Source: Gemmatimonadota bacterium
Lineage (GTDB): Bacteria > Gemmatimonadota > Gemmatimonadetes > Gemmatimonadales > Gemmatimonadaceae
Assembly (NCBI GenBank): GCA_026387895.1
Contig: JAPLKT010000041.1
Span: 35,611 to 99,610 of the forward strand
Direction: 5' to 3'
Length of the DNA: 64,000 nucleotides
Below are positions 17,838-26,751 of the stretch, one piece after another (position 1 is the stretch's first letter; the number at the start of each line of letters is the position of its first letter). The notes under the pieces were generated by a model. The model was not told where the DNA came from. It saw nothing but the letters and a program-made list of their open reading frames with translations, and did no database searches. Both the position numbers and the translations under genes were made by a program.

Positions 17838-18332
17838 ATGATGAACGAGACCCGCGAACGCTTCCTCCGGGGGATCCTGGAGCGCGTGAGCCCAGAGCGC
17901 ATCGTCGAGATCCATTTCTTCCCTCCCATCCGGCAGGGGCAACTGGAGTCTGGCGTTGCGGTCGTGGCGCTCGAATCAACGCCCCACGCCGTGGGGGAGC
18001 ACGCGGTTGCGGCGCCGGTCGATACGCCGGTCGATGCGCCGGTCGATACGCCGGTCGATACGCCGGTCGATGAACCTGTTGCCCCTGTCATGGCGGTCGC
18101 GTCTCGCCTCGAAGTCTGCACCGCCATTTACCGCTGGACCCGAAAAGGGCCAGAACGTGGGAAGTGGGAGTTCGACTTCAAGACCGAAGGCGATGCGTCA
18201 CTGCCAATCGTTGGCACGGTGGTCCGCGGCGTCGAGCAGCGCTCGGGCGACGAGCTTGGCGCCCTCCGTATGGACGCCGATGAACTGCGCGCTCTGATGG
18301 ACACCCCGGCGTGGCAGCGGACGACACCGTAG
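17838..18332 (+). CDS. Hypothetical protein with a PVD[TA] repeat linker
   Basis: It has 164 residues from ATG 17838; a longer frame upstream has no support. I do not recognise it. The N-terminal helical part (MMNETRERFLRGILERVSPERIVEIHFFPP) and the C-terminal beta-rich part (LEVCTAIYRWTRKGPERGKWEFDFK) are joined by PVDTPVDAPVDTPVDTPVDEPV-type linker repeats encoded by a 12-nt tandem repeat. A TATCTT element ends exactly six bases before the ATG, so the mRNA may be leaderless. The end overlaps the Fur-family gene by 22 bases, which suggests co-expression. Confidence 0.75.
   Translation: MMNETRERFLRGILERVSPERIVEIHFFPPIRQGQLESGVAVVALESTPHAVGEHAVAAPVDTPVDAPVDTPVDTPVDEPVAPVMAVASRLEVCTAIYRWTRKGPERGKWEFDFKTEGDASLPIVGTVVRGVEQRSGDELGALRMDADELRALMDTPAWQRTTP
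18014..18073 (+). repeat. 12-nt tandem repeat encoding PVD[TA/E]
   Basis: Five copies of GCCGGTCGATAC or near variants lie in frame. Because the unit is a multiple of three, copy-number change would alter only linker length. Confidence 0.9.
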
Positions 18333-18757
18333 TCGACCGCTTCACGTCGTGGCTGCGCGACCGCGGGCTTCCCGTGACTGCGCAGCGGGTTGCCGTCGCA
18401 GAGGTGCTGTTCGAAGCTGATCGGCACTTGTCGGCGGAAGAAATCGCGGCGGAATTGAACGGACGGGGGAGCAAGGTCGGCACCGCCACGGTGTACAGGA
18501 CTCTCGACGTCCTACTCGAGAGCGGGCTCGTTGTGGAGCGCGACTTCGGGGAAGGATTCCGCCGTTTTGAGTCGGCGCGCGATGTTCCCCAGCACGAGCA
18601 CTTGATTTGCACGGGCTGCGGACGAGTCGAGGAGTTTCGCGACGACCGTATTGAACGCATCGCCGGGGAACTGGCCGAGTCGCGCGGCTTCACGCGCGAG
18701 CGGCATCGCCTGGTAATCTACGGCCGCTGCCGCTCCTGCCGCGCCGCCAACTCCTGA
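18311..18757 (+). CDS. Fur-family transcriptional regulator
   Basis: It has 148 residues from GTG 18311. The N-terminal winged helix is at about 10-85 (GLPVTAQRVAVAEVLFEADRHLSAEEI and TATVYRTLDVLLESGLV). The dimerisation domain carries the metal site His-Glu-His in PQHEHLIC and a structural zinc site built by CTGC and CRSC. It may be Fur, PerR or Zur; the residues seen do not separate them. It overlaps the preceding hypothetical gene and lies six bases before ccdA, so a redox or metal link to CcdA is possible but unproven. Confidence 0.92.
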   Translation: MAADDTVVDRFTSWLRDRGLPVTAQRVAVAEVLFEADRHLSAEEIAAELNGRGSKVGTATVYRTLDVLLESGLVVERDFGEGFRRFESARDVPQHEHLICTGCGRVEEFRDDRIERIAGELAESRGFTRERHRLVIYGRCRSCRAANS

Positions 18758-18763
18758 GGACGC

Positions 18764-19495
18764 ATGCAACAAGAATCTGCCAGCGTGGGGCTCGCCATCG
18801 CGTTCAGTGCCGGGCTGCTGAGCTTCCTGTCGCCGTGCGTGCTCCCGCTGATCCCAAGCTACGTGACCTTCATTACGGGGCTCTCGTTCGAGGATGTCAC
18901 CAAGTCACGACGTACGGCGCTCGTGCACTCGCTGCTCTTCATCTTGGGCTTCACCCTGATCTTCCTCGCGCTCGGTGCAGTGGCGACGGGGTTCGGGCGG
19001 ATGTTGCTCGCCAACCGGTTTTGGCTGTCGCGAATCGGTGGTTCGCTGGTGATCGTCTTCGGCCTCTACCTGCTCGGCGTGCTGAATATCGGCTTCTTGG
19101 GGAAGGAGCGGCGCGTGCACTTGCACGACAAGCCGCTGGGCTACCTCGGGACGGTGATGGTGGGGATCGCCTTCGGGGCGGGGTGGAGCCCCTGCATCGG
19201 CCCAATTCTTGGGGCGATTCTCACGTACACGGCGAGCCAAGCGGATCTCACGCGCGGCCTCATGTTGCTGCTCGCCTACTCGATGGGACTTGCGATCCCC
19301 TTCCTCGTAGCGGCGCTGGCAGTGGAGCGCTTTCTCGCGGTTTTTGCGAAGATGCGTTCGCAGATGGTGTGGGTGCAGCGTATTGCCGGCGTGCTGTTGA
19401 TTGGCGTCGGCCTGCTGATGGTCACCAACTATCTATCAATCTTGTCTAACTGGATGTCGGCCTTCACTCCGGCGTTCATCAAGAGCCGCCTGTAA
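18764..19495 (+). CDS. ccdA: CcdA-like thiol-disulfide transporter
   Basis: It has 243 residues with six predicted hydrophobic helices and no soluble domains. The two redox cysteines lie in the expected repeats: Cys25 in SFLSPCVLPLIPSY and Cys144 in GAGWSPCIGP. CcdA/DsbD-beta proteins carry reducing equivalents from cytosolic thioredoxin to the outside, for cytochrome c maturation or periplasmic disulfide reduction. No thioredoxin-like partner is adjacent. It follows the Fur-family gene by six bases and ends convergent with the next gene. Confidence 0.93.
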   Translation: MQQESASVGLAIAFSAGLLSFLSPCVLPLIPSYVTFITGLSFEDVTKSRRTALVHSLLFILGFTLIFLALGAVATGFGRMLLANRFWLSRIGGSLVIVFGLYLLGVLNIGFLGKERRVHLHDKPLGYLGTVMVGIAFGAGWSPCIGPILGAILTYTASQADLTRGLMLLLAYSMGLAIPFLVAALAVERFLAVFAKMRSQMVWVQRIAGVLLIGVGLLMVTNYLSILSNWMSAFTPAFIKSRL

Positions 19496-19513
19496 CGCCG
19501 CGACTGATTGCCG

Positions 19514-20059
19514 TCAGATTCGGAAGCCGAAGCGAATCGGGAACCAACTGCTGGTGCGTCCGCTCGTGAGCACCGTCACCACGCCCACGTCGAGAAACGC
19601 GTTGTCGCTGATTATCGGTAGCGCGAGACCCACGCCTCCCTGAAGCCCGAACGCCGATTCGGTGTAGCTGTTCACGGCCCCAAGTCCAGTGCTGCTCGGG
19701 ACCGTCTTTGCCTGAAAGATGCCGACGCCCGCGTACTGATACAGCTCTCGATTCGAGTTGTGCACCAGATTCGTTGTGAAGCCTACGTACTGAAAGTTGT
19801 CGACGGTCCCTTTGGTGGCGAATCGATCAAAGCTGAAGTCGGTTCGATATCCCCACGTCGCCGACTGCCCGCCGGCCTCGCGGCGCAGCGACACGCCGAC
19901 TCCCAGCTCTGAACTGTTCCCCAAGTCGCCGACGGCAAGATTCGCACCGCCCATCAGCGTGAACCCCATCCCCTGTGCGCGCGTGGCGGTGGGCAGTGCA
20001 ACGCTGAGCGCTACTGCGCTGAGCGCCGCTGCGGTGAGTGCACATAGAAGCTGTCGCAT
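19514..20059 (-). CDS. Secreted beta-barrel-like hypothetical protein
   Basis: It has 181 residues. The signal peptide at 1-29 ends in TRAQ. The mature part has alternating hydrophobic beta strands with many glycines (FTLMGGANLAVGDLG, FGLQGGVGLALPII) and ends in an aromatic-terminated strand (FPIRFGFRI), typical of small outer-membrane barrels of the OmpW/OprD-like type. The family is not recognised. It is separated by 15 bases from the ABC exporter upstream on the same strand, so the two may be co-transcribed. Confidence 0.75.
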   Translation of the reverse strand: MRQLLCALTAAALSAVALSVALPTATRAQGMGFTLMGGANLAVGDLGNSSELGVGVSLRREAGGQSATWGYRTDFSFDRFATKGTVDNFQYVGFTTNLVHNSNRELYQYAGVGIFQAKTVPSSTGLGAVNSYTESAFGLQGGVGLALPIISDNAFLDVGVVTVLTSGRTSSWFPIRFGFRI

Positions 20060-20074
20060 GGCGTTCCCTCCTGG

Positions 20075-21838
20075 TTAGGCGGCCTCGACGGCCTCCTCGA
20101 GTTGTTGACGCCGCAGCAACGCCCAATAGCGCCCTTGCAGCGCCATGAGGTCGTCGTGCGTTCCCCGTTCCACAATCCGCCCGTCGTCAAGCACGATGAT
20201 ATGCGACGCGTCACGGATCGCCGTGATCCGATGCGACGCGATGATCGCCGTACGTTCCGACAGCGCCTCACGCAGGCCCCGCAGAATCGCGGCCTCTGTG
20301 TGTGTATCCACCGCTGACAGTGCGTCGTCGAGCACCACGATGGACGGGCGCCGTGCCAGCGCGCGTGCCATCGCCGCGCGTTGCTTCTGCCCGCCGCTGA
20401 GGTTGATCCCCCGTTCGCCGAGCATGGTTTGGTACCCCGAAGGGAGCCCGTCGATTGTTTCCGCCAGCTGTGCGATCGCTGCGGCCCATGCGGTCTGCTC
20501 GGTCGTGGTCGCGGCGGGGGTGTCGTGGGCATGACGAAGCCCATACGCGAGGTTCGAGCCGATCGTGTCGCTAAAGAGCAGGCTTTCCTGGGGTACGAAC
20601 CCAATCTCAGCGCGTAGCGCGTCGAGCGAGAGTGCCTGAAGCGGCACCCCGTCCATCAGCACAGCGCCAGACGTCGGGTCATAAAGCCGCGCCAAGAGTT
20701 CGAGCAACGCGCTCTTGCCACTCCCGGTGGCGCCGACGACGCCGAGCGTGCCACCAGCCGGAATCGTGAAAGAGATGTCGTGCAGGACCTCACGGTCGGT
20801 GTACGAGAACGACACGTTGCGAAACTCGATGGCGCGTCCACCGGTGGTAGCTGGCAGCGCGGCCGGCGTTACTGGCGTGGTGACCGATGGCTTCGCGTCG
20901 AAAATCTCGTTGAGCCGTGCCATCGACGCTTCGCCGCGCTGGAAGAGGTTTGTGACCCATCCGAGCGCGATCAGCGGCCATGTCAGGTTGGAGAGATAGA
21001 GTCCAAAAGCAACGAACGCGCCGACCGACATTTTCCCGGCAATCACTTGGGCACCACCGATCCCGAGGACGGCGGCAGAGCCTAGGCCCGCGAGCGTCAT
21101 CAGGGACGGGCTCATCACCCCGTAGAGATTGGCGAGTTGCAAGTTGCGTCGGACGTATTCTGCGCTCGACGCATCGAAGCGTACGCTCTCCGCGGCTTCT
21201 TGGCGGTACGCGCGGACGATACGAACCCCGCTCAGATTCTCTTGGACGAGTGTCGTCAGTGCTCCAAAATGCGCTTGCACCGACTCAAACCGATCGTGCA
21301 CCGCACGCCCGAGTTTGAGCATCACAATCGGGAGGAAGATCATCGGGAGCAGTGCGAGTACCGTGAGCCGCCCGCTGATCCGGACCATGAATACCAGGGC
21401 GACCACGCCACCGAATACGGTGTTGGTGAAGTACATGATAGCCGGACCCGCTGCCATCCGGACCGCGCCGAGGTCGTTGGTGAGCCGGGCCATGATTTCG
21501 CCCGTTCGGGTGCGGTTGTACCACCGTGCATCAAGCGTGGCGAGGTGCACGAACAGGTGGTCGCGCAGGTCATTTTCGATGCGCCGGCTCACACCGTTCA
21601 GAATCTCGCGCATCAAGAAGCGAAACACCCCGTTGAACAGAATGAGCGCCACCATCGCGCCGGCGAGTTTCCAGACCACTGACGCGTCGGCGCCGCTTCC
21701 AAGCGCGTCGATCGCACGGCGTAGCAGAGTGGGAACGCCATTGACCAGCGTGCTCGACACGACGACCGCAAAGAGTCCCCATGCAACTTGTGCTCGATAC
21801 GGGCGGTAATAGGGGAGGAGGCGTCGAAGAGCCTTCAC
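20075..21838 (-). CDS. ABC exporter half-transporter (TMD-NBD fusion)
   Basis: It has 587 residues and starts with GTG on the minus strand. Residues 1 to about 320 form the six-helix transmembrane domain. The ATPase domain has Walker A GATGSGKS, signature LSGGQKQR, a D-loop in ALSAVD, and the H-loop His in IIASHRIT. Walker B reads IVVLDDALSAVD: the usual catalytic Glu is Asp. YheI/BmrC-type half-transporters share this change and normally pair with a partner carrying the intact Glu; no partner is adjacent. It would export lipids or drugs. The upstream gap separates it from the divergent glycine-zipper gene. Confidence 0.93.
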   Translation of the reverse strand: MKALRRLLPYYRPYRAQVAWGLFAVVVSSTLVNGVPTLLRRAIDALGSGADASVVWKLAGAMVALILFNGVFRFLMREILNGVSRRIENDLRDHLFVHLATLDARWYNRTRTGEIMARLTNDLGAVRMAAGPAIMYFTNTVFGGVVALVFMVRISGRLTVLALLPMIFLPIVMLKLGRAVHDRFESVQAHFGALTTLVQENLSGVRIVRAYRQEAAESVRFDASSAEYVRRNLQLANLYGVMSPSLMTLAGLGSAAVLGIGGAQVIAGKMSVGAFVAFGLYLSNLTWPLIALGWVTNLFQRGEASMARLNEIFDAKPSVTTPVTPAALPATTGGRAIEFRNVSFSYTDREVLHDISFTIPAGGTLGVVGATGSGKSALLELLARLYDPTSGAVLMDGVPLQALSLDALRAEIGFVPQESLLFSDTIGSNLAYGLRHAHDTPAATTTEQTAWAAAIAQLAETIDGLPSGYQTMLGERGINLSGGQKQRAAMARALARRPSIVVLDDALSAVDTHTEAAILRGLREALSERTAIIASHRITAIRDASHIIVLDDGRIVERGTHDDLMALQGRYWALLRRQQLEEAVEAA

Positions 21839-21869
21839 GCAATTCGTCAGGTCAGGGTACGGGAGCGAC

Positions 21870-21875
21870 TACCTT
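21870..21875 (+). promoter_or_regulatory. Candidate -10 element for the glycine-zipper lipoprotein gene
   Basis: TACCTT is about 36 bases before the ATG at 21912. An AGGAGA ribosome binding site lies just upstream of that ATG. The -35 region is weak. Confidence 0.35.
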
Positions 21876-21911
21876 TAGGGGACTCCGTCGTGATCTCTTT
21901 AGGAGATTCCT

Positions 21912-22802
21912 ATGCGTGCAATCTACACCCTCGCGGTTGTTTTTCCCTTCGTTGCGTGTGCTGCCTGTGGGGCGGCGGATGCCGATTCGGCAAAGCCGCG
22001 CGACATCGAACTGGCGCCCGTTACCCAAGGGCAGCCACAGCTCAACGACGCGGCGCCCACACCGGTCGCGGCGCCAACCCCAGCGCCAACCCCAGCGCCA
22101 ACCCCAGCGCCCAAGACTCCGGCGCGCTCAGCCGAACGGGCGCAGGCCCCGCGTGCAACATCGCCCGCTCCGCAGGGGACTGCCCCCGTGTCCGCCCCAG
22201 CGCCAGCGCTGCAGTCGGCGCCTCAACCGGCTCTACAGCCCATCGTCGCAGCGCCTGCTCCCACTGGAACCGTCGAGGCTGGTGTGCGCTTTGCGGTGAA
22301 GCCGGCTGCGCGGATCTGCACGAATACCCACAAAGCCGGAGATCGCTTTACCGCCGCACTCGGCGAGGCGGTGCAGGGGAGTAATGGCGCAGTGATTCCC
22401 GCTGGGAGCCTCGTGGTGCTGCGCGTGGTGGAATCAGCGAGCACCACCAACGCCAAGGCGGCATCCACGCTCTCGTTTGACGTCATCGCCGTGCGCATCG
22501 GCAACGAGAGCTACGAAGTGGATGGCAAGGTCACGCCAACAGCGCCGATGGAGAAGGTCGGCACCGAGAGCGCGAGCGATCAAGCCAAGACGGCGGCCAA
22601 AGGCGCGGCCATTGGCGCGATTGCGGGGCAGGTGCTCGGGAAGAACACCAAGTCCACGGTGATTGGCGCCGTCATCGGTGGCGTCGCCGGTGCCATGACC
22701 GCCTCAGGGACCAATCAGTACGACGGGTGCCTGAAAGCAGACGGCACCCTGACCATCGCGCTCGACAAGCCGCTCAAGATCAAGGTGCCGACAACGCCCT
22801 AG
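21912..22802 (+). CDS. Putative lipoprotein with Pro/Ala linker and glycine-zipper segment
   Basis: It has 296 residues. The N-terminus ends in a lipobox-like CAACG (Cys about 19), so it is a likely lipoprotein. Residues about 45-115 are low-complexity Pro/Ala/Thr, including TPAPTPAPTPAP from a DNA repeat. A globular part follows (AGDRFTAALGEAV, PAGSLVVLRV, LSFDVIAVRIG). Then comes a glycine-rich helix pair (AAKGAAIGAIAGQVLGK and VIGAVIGGVAGAM) like the glycine-zipper 2TM segments of outer-membrane lipoproteins. It is probably envelope-associated; exact function unknown. It converges on the GGT gene with nine bases between the stops. Confidence 0.75.
   Translation: MRAIYTLAVVFPFVACAACGAADADSAKPRDIELAPVTQGQPQLNDAAPTPVAAPTPAPTPAPTPAPKTPARSAERAQAPRATSPAPQGTAPVSAPAPALQSAPQPALQPIVAAPAPTGTVEAGVRFAVKPAARICTNTHKAGDRFTAALGEAVQGSNGAVIPAGSLVVLRVVESASTTNAKAASTLSFDVIAVRIGNESYEVDGKVTPTAPMEKVGTESASDQAKTAAKGAAIGAIAGQVLGKNTKSTVIGAVIGGVAGAMTASGTNQYDGCLKADGTLTIALDKPLKIKVPTTP
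22071..22106 (+). repeat. 12-nt tandem repeat encoding APTP
   Basis: Three exact copies of GCGCCAACCCCA, followed by a partial fourth (GCGCCC), lie in the linker of the lipoprotein. The repeat is in frame. Confidence 0.9.
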
Positions 22803-22811
22803 CAGGGCGGT

Positions 22812-24566
22812 TCAGTAGCCGACAGCGCCCCCCACAGAGCGCGGCTCGAACACCCCGTGCCAGCCACCCTTCACGCGCATGATCGAGTTCACATTTGCGA
22901 TGCCCGTGCTCGCCTGCAGCGTGTGGCCCATCTTGGTGAGGGAGTCGACGACCACACCGGTCAGTCCGTTTCGCTCGTAGCGAATGGTGTCCGGCAACGC
23001 CTGATGGTGGAATCGCGGCGCGACCATGGCGTCGGCGAGCGACATGTGATGCTCAATCACGTTGAGAATCACTTCCATCGTCGCGGTAATAATCGTCGGG
23101 CCGCCAGCGGCACCCGTGACGAGGAGCACCTGTCCCTGCGCGTCGAGCACAATCGTCGGCGCCATCGCCGAGAGCATGCGCTTGCCGGGCTTGATCGCGT
23201 TGGCCTCGCCCTGCACCAGCCCGAACATGTTCGGTGCGCCCGGCTTGGCGGCGAAGTCGTCCATCTCGTCGTTCAGGAGGAAGCCACCGCCGCGCACCCA
23301 GACGCCTGAGCCGTACGAGTTGTTGAGCGTCGTCGTGGTGGCGACCGCGTTCCCCTTGGCGTCCACGACCGAGTAATGCGTGGTGTTCGTGCCGTCGCCA
23401 TTGATGTTGAAGGTCGGCGTTTTGCTCGCCTTGGCGCGGTTCACCTGCTGCGCCAGCGTCTTCGCGTAGTCCTTGCTCGTGAGCTGCTCGAGCGGGACCG
23501 TGACGAAGGCGGGATCGCCCAGTTTTTCGTTACGGTCGGTGAAGCTCCTCCGATACGCTTCGGTGAGCAGATGCGTGTACTGCACACTGCCGAAGGGCGG
23601 GAGCGGCGCGAAGTGTTCGAGAATATTGAGCGTCTCAGTCATCGTGATGCCGCCCGAGCTCGCGGGGGGCATCGTGAACAGCGTGTAGCCGCGGTAGGTG
23701 CTCTTGATCGGCGTGCGCCATTCGGGCTTGTAGCGCCGCAGATCGTCCTTCGTGATGATGCCGCCGCTGCGCTTCATTTCGGCCACAAGCGAATCGCCGA
23801 CCTCGCCGTCGTAGAAGGCCTTCACGCCCTGCGCCGCAATCAGCTTGAGCGAACGCGCGAGGTCCGGCTGCTTGAAGGTCGAGCCCGGCTTCGGGGCCTC
23901 ACCGCCGGGGTAGAACACGGTCTTCCCTTCAAACTGTCCCAGCAGGTTGCGCGCTCCCGTGAGGCCGCGCGAGAAGGCACTGTCCGCGACGAACCCCTGT
24001 TCCGCCAGTCGAATAGCTGGAGCCATGACCTGAGCGAGCGTCATCGAGCCGTACTTCGAGAGTGCTTCGTTCATTCCCGCTACGGCGCCCGGCACGCCAA
24101 CCGCGAGTGGGCCCACCACACTCTTGTTCGTGAGCTTGCCGCTGGCGTCGAGATACATGTCGCGCGTCGCCGCGAGTGGTGCCACCTCGCGATAATCGAT
24201 CGCCGCCGAACGGCCGTCGGCCATGCGGATATTCATAAACCCGCCGCCGCCGATGTTCCCCGCCGACGGATAGGTCACCGCCATGGCGAACCCGGTCGCG
24301 ACCGCGGCATCGACCGCGTTCCCACCCGCCTTAAGGATCTCAATCCCCGCTTCGCTGGCGAGCCGCGAGTTGCTCACCACCATCGCGTGCTCCGACTCGG
24401 TGGCTTGTGTGCCCGTCGGGAAGCGCCAGCCGCCGGGAAAGGCCGCCTGCGTGGTGTTTTGAGCCGCTGTTGCGGGGCCAGATGTCGAGGCGCGGCAGGC
24501 GGCAATAGCCAGTCCGGCGCAGCCGGCGGCGGCAAGCGTACGTAGAATCGTGGAACGCGCAGTCAT
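22812..24566 (-). CDS. ggt: Gamma-glutamyltransferase, lipoprotein form
   Basis: It has 584 residues from ATG 24566, which has a GGGAG ribosome binding site six bases upstream. The N-terminus ends in the lipobox IAAC (Cys24), so the enzyme is probably membrane-anchored outside the cytoplasm. It is an Ntn-hydrolase whose precursor self-cleaves. The nucleophile is Thr395 in NTTHYSVVD, the same context as Thr391 of the E. coli enzyme. Conserved surroundings include GGNAVDAAVATGFAMAV and PPASSGGIT. It cleaves gamma-glutamyl bonds in glutathione or other peptides. It is divergent from murQ, and the promoters share the short interval between them. Confidence 0.95.
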   Translation of the reverse strand: MTARSTILRTLAAAGCAGLAIAACRASTSGPATAAQNTTQAAFPGGWRFPTGTQATESEHAMVVSNSRLASEAGIEILKAGGNAVDAAVATGFAMAVTYPSAGNIGGGGFMNIRMADGRSAAIDYREVAPLAATRDMYLDASGKLTNKSVVGPLAVGVPGAVAGMNEALSKYGSMTLAQVMAPAIRLAEQGFVADSAFSRGLTGARNLLGQFEGKTVFYPGGEAPKPGSTFKQPDLARSLKLIAAQGVKAFYDGEVGDSLVAEMKRSGGIITKDDLRRYKPEWRTPIKSTYRGYTLFTMPPASSGGITMTETLNILEHFAPLPPFGSVQYTHLLTEAYRRSFTDRNEKLGDPAFVTVPLEQLTSKDYAKTLAQQVNRAKASKTPTFNINGDGTNTTHYSVVDAKGNAVATTTTLNNSYGSGVWVRGGGFLLNDEMDDFAAKPGAPNMFGLVQGEANAIKPGKRMLSAMAPTIVLDAQGQVLLVTGAAGGPTIITATMEVILNVIEHHMSLADAMVAPRFHHQALPDTIRYERNGLTGVVVDSLTKMGHTLQASTGIANVNSIMRVKGGWHGVFEPRSVGGAVGY

Positions 24567-24598
24567 GGGATTCTCCCTCACCAGTGGCGCGGTCACAG

Positions 24599-24626
24599 TT
24601 GCCGACCGCGAATCGTCCCCTAACTT
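24599..24626 (+). promoter_or_regulatory. Candidate promoter of the murQ-anmK-nagZ operon
   Basis: TTGCCG (24599-24604), a 16-base spacer, and TAACTT (24621-24626). The murQ start (GTG 24667) lies about 40 bases downstream. The element also lies in the region divergent to ggt. Confidence 0.5.
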
Positions 24627-24666
24627 AGCAGTGAGCCACTTACTTCCGCATCCCCGGACCGCCACC

Positions 24667-25581
24667 GTGTCTCATCCACTTCGCGAAACCGAACTCCCGA
24701 ATCCTCGGACAGTCGATCTCGACCTGGCAACTCCGCTGCAGATCGCAGACCTGATCAACGCTGAGGACCAGACGGTCGCCGCCGCCGTCCACGCGCAGCG
24801 AGCACCCATCGCAGCCGCAATCGCGGCGGCCGAATACGCGCTCCGACACGGACGACGGGTCATCTACATCGGGGCGGGAACGTCCGGGCGCCTTGGTGTG
24901 CTCGATGCCAGTGAAATCCCTCCGACCTTCGGCGAGGAACCGGGGCGTTTTGTCGGGTTGATTGCGGGCGGGGAGCGCGCCCTGCGGAACCCCATCGAGG
25001 GGGCTGAGGACCGTCCGGACGTCGGACGGCAGGATTTGGTCGAGGTCCAGGTCGAACTCGGCGACTTCGTCATTGGCATCGCCGCGAGTGGGAACACCCC
25101 GTATGTCCGCGCGGCGCTTGAGTTCGCACGCGGCATGGGCTGCCCAACCGCATTGATCTGCTGCGCCACCCCGATGGAGGAGATGCGCAAGACTGCCGAA
25201 ATCCTCATCCATGTGGACACCGGCCCCGAAGTCCTCACGGGCTCCACGCGCATGAAGGCCGGAACAGCCACCAAGCTCGTGCTTAACATGATTTCCACCG
25301 GCGCGATGGTGCGCATGGGCAAGACCTACCGCAATCTGATGGTCGACCTGATGGCCACGAACACGAAGCTCGTCGACCGATCGGAGCGGATCTTCATGGA
25401 GGTGTGCAAGACCGATCGGGCGACGGCGCGCGCGGCAATCGACCACGCCGCCGGCAGTGTGAAGGTCGCTATCGTGATGCACGAGAAGCAGGTCACACGC
25501 GAACGCGCGCTCACGCTGCTCGACATCAAGGCGGGCTTCGTGCGCGAGATCATAGGACCCCTGCCGGTGCCGATCCGATGA
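24667..25581 (+). CDS. murQ: N-acetylmuramic acid 6-phosphate etherase
   Basis: It has 304 residues from GTG 24667. A GTG at 24631 is an alternative but falls within the proposed promoter's start region. The sequence begins ETELPNPRTVDLDLATPLQIADLIN, the usual MurQ N-terminus. It carries the SIS-domain motifs GAGTSGRLGVLDASE and IAASGNTPYVRAAL and a conserved TGSTRMKAGTATKLVLNMIST. The enzyme splits the lactyl ether of MurNAc-6-phosphate to GlcNAc-6-phosphate and D-lactate. The stop overlaps the anmK start (ATGA). Confidence 0.95.
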   Translation: MSHPLRETELPNPRTVDLDLATPLQIADLINAEDQTVAAAVHAQRAPIAAAIAAAEYALRHGRRVIYIGAGTSGRLGVLDASEIPPTFGEEPGRFVGLIAGGERALRNPIEGAEDRPDVGRQDLVEVQVELGDFVIGIAASGNTPYVRAALEFARGMGCPTALICCATPMEEMRKTAEILIHVDTGPEVLTGSTRMKAGTATKLVLNMISTGAMVRMGKTYRNLMVDLMATNTKLVDRSERIFMEVCKTDRATARAAIDHAAGSVKVAIVMHEKQVTRERALTLLDIKAGFVREIIGPLPVPIR

Positions 25582-26744
25582 ACGAACGTGTGGTGGTCGG
25601 ACTCATGTCGGGCACCTCGCTCGACGGAATTTCCGCTGCCGTCGCACGCTTTCGCACAGCGGACGACGGCCTGCGGAGCGTGGAGTTGCTCTCCTTCGTG
25701 TCGCGTCCCTACACAAGTGTGCAGCGCGCACGACTCGCGGATGTGATGGTCGGAACGAACCCCGCCGCGACCACTCGTCTCGATTTCGCGCTCGGCGGCT
25801 GGCTCGCCGACGCGGCAGTGCAGGCCATTGCTGACAGCGGTGTGCCACGGCGCGACATCGCGGCAATTGCGTCGCATGGTCACACGGTCTGGCACGAACC
25901 ACCGTACGCCACTTGGCAGTTCGGGCAGCCGGCGGTCATTGCCGAGCGCACGGGAATTTCCGTGATCAGTGATTTCCGCGTGCGTGATGTTGCCGCGGGT
26001 GGACAGGGCGCACCGCTCGTTCCCATCGCGGACGCACTCCTGTTTTGTGCCCCCACGCACTGGCGCGCGCTCCAGAATATCGGCGGGATCGGCAACGTCA
26101 CCATCGTTCCGCCGGGCCCGCGTCCAGAACTCAGTGCCGTGCGCGCGTTCGACACGGGCCCTGGGGTCTGCGTGATCGACGCTGTGGTGCGTGCCCTCGT
26201 GCCGGAGATGCTCTTTGACACCGACGGCGCACTCGCGCTCTCGGGAATGCCACTCGACGCAATCGTCGACGAGTTGCTCGATCTGCCGTTCTTTCACGCC
26301 GAACCGCCGAAGAGCACGGGGCGCGAGTTGTTCACGCCGGACTTCATCGACGCGTTCATCGCACGCTGTCTGCATGCGCGTCCGGACTGCTCGGTCCCCG
26401 ACATCGTCGCGACAGCCACGGAGTTCACGGCGCGAAGCCTCGCCCTCGCCTTCGCGCGATTCATTCCGGAACCGGTGGCGGAGATCGTCCTCTCGGGCGG
26501 CGGTGCGCGAAATCCGGCTCTCGTCGCTGCCATCGAGCGGGCGCTTGCTGCCGTTCCTGCGGCGCCGGGCTTTCTGACGCGCCGCGTCGTGCCCTTCGAC
26601 GATATCTTCTTCGACGGCGACGCCAAGGAAGCGGTCGCCTTCGCACTCCTCGGCGCGCTGCATCTCGACGGCGTCCCCGGCAACGTCCCCTCTGCGACAG
26701 GCGCGCGCGGCGCTCGGGTGCTCGGGAGTTTCACCCCGGCGTGA
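25578..26744 (+). CDS. anmK: Anhydro-N-acetylmuramic acid kinase
   Basis: It has 388 residues. The N-terminal phosphate-binding loop is VGLMSGTSLDGI, followed by ASHGHTVWHEP and ALQNIGGIGNVT, all typical of AnmK (ASKHA fold). It converts 1,6-anhydro-MurNAc plus ATP to MurNAc-6-phosphate, the substrate of MurQ encoded immediately upstream. The gene starts inside the murQ stop and is followed after seven bases by nagZ, so the three enzymes form a complete cytosolic recycling route. Confidence 0.95.
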   Translation: MNERVVVGLMSGTSLDGISAAVARFRTADDGLRSVELLSFVSRPYTSVQRARLADVMVGTNPAATTRLDFALGGWLADAAVQAIADSGVPRRDIAAIASHGHTVWHEPPYATWQFGQPAVIAERTGISVISDFRVRDVAAGGQGAPLVPIADALLFCAPTHWRALQNIGGIGNVTIVPPGPRPELSAVRAFDTGPGVCVIDAVVRALVPEMLFDTDGALALSGMPLDAIVDELLDLPFFHAEPPKSTGRELFTPDFIDAFIARCLHARPDCSVPDIVATATEFTARSLALAFARFIPEPVAEIVLSGGGARNPALVAAIERALAAVPAAPGFLTRRVVPFDDIFFDGDAKEAVAFALLGALHLDGVPGNVPSATGARGARVLGSFTPA

Positions 26745-26751
26745 ACGCAGC

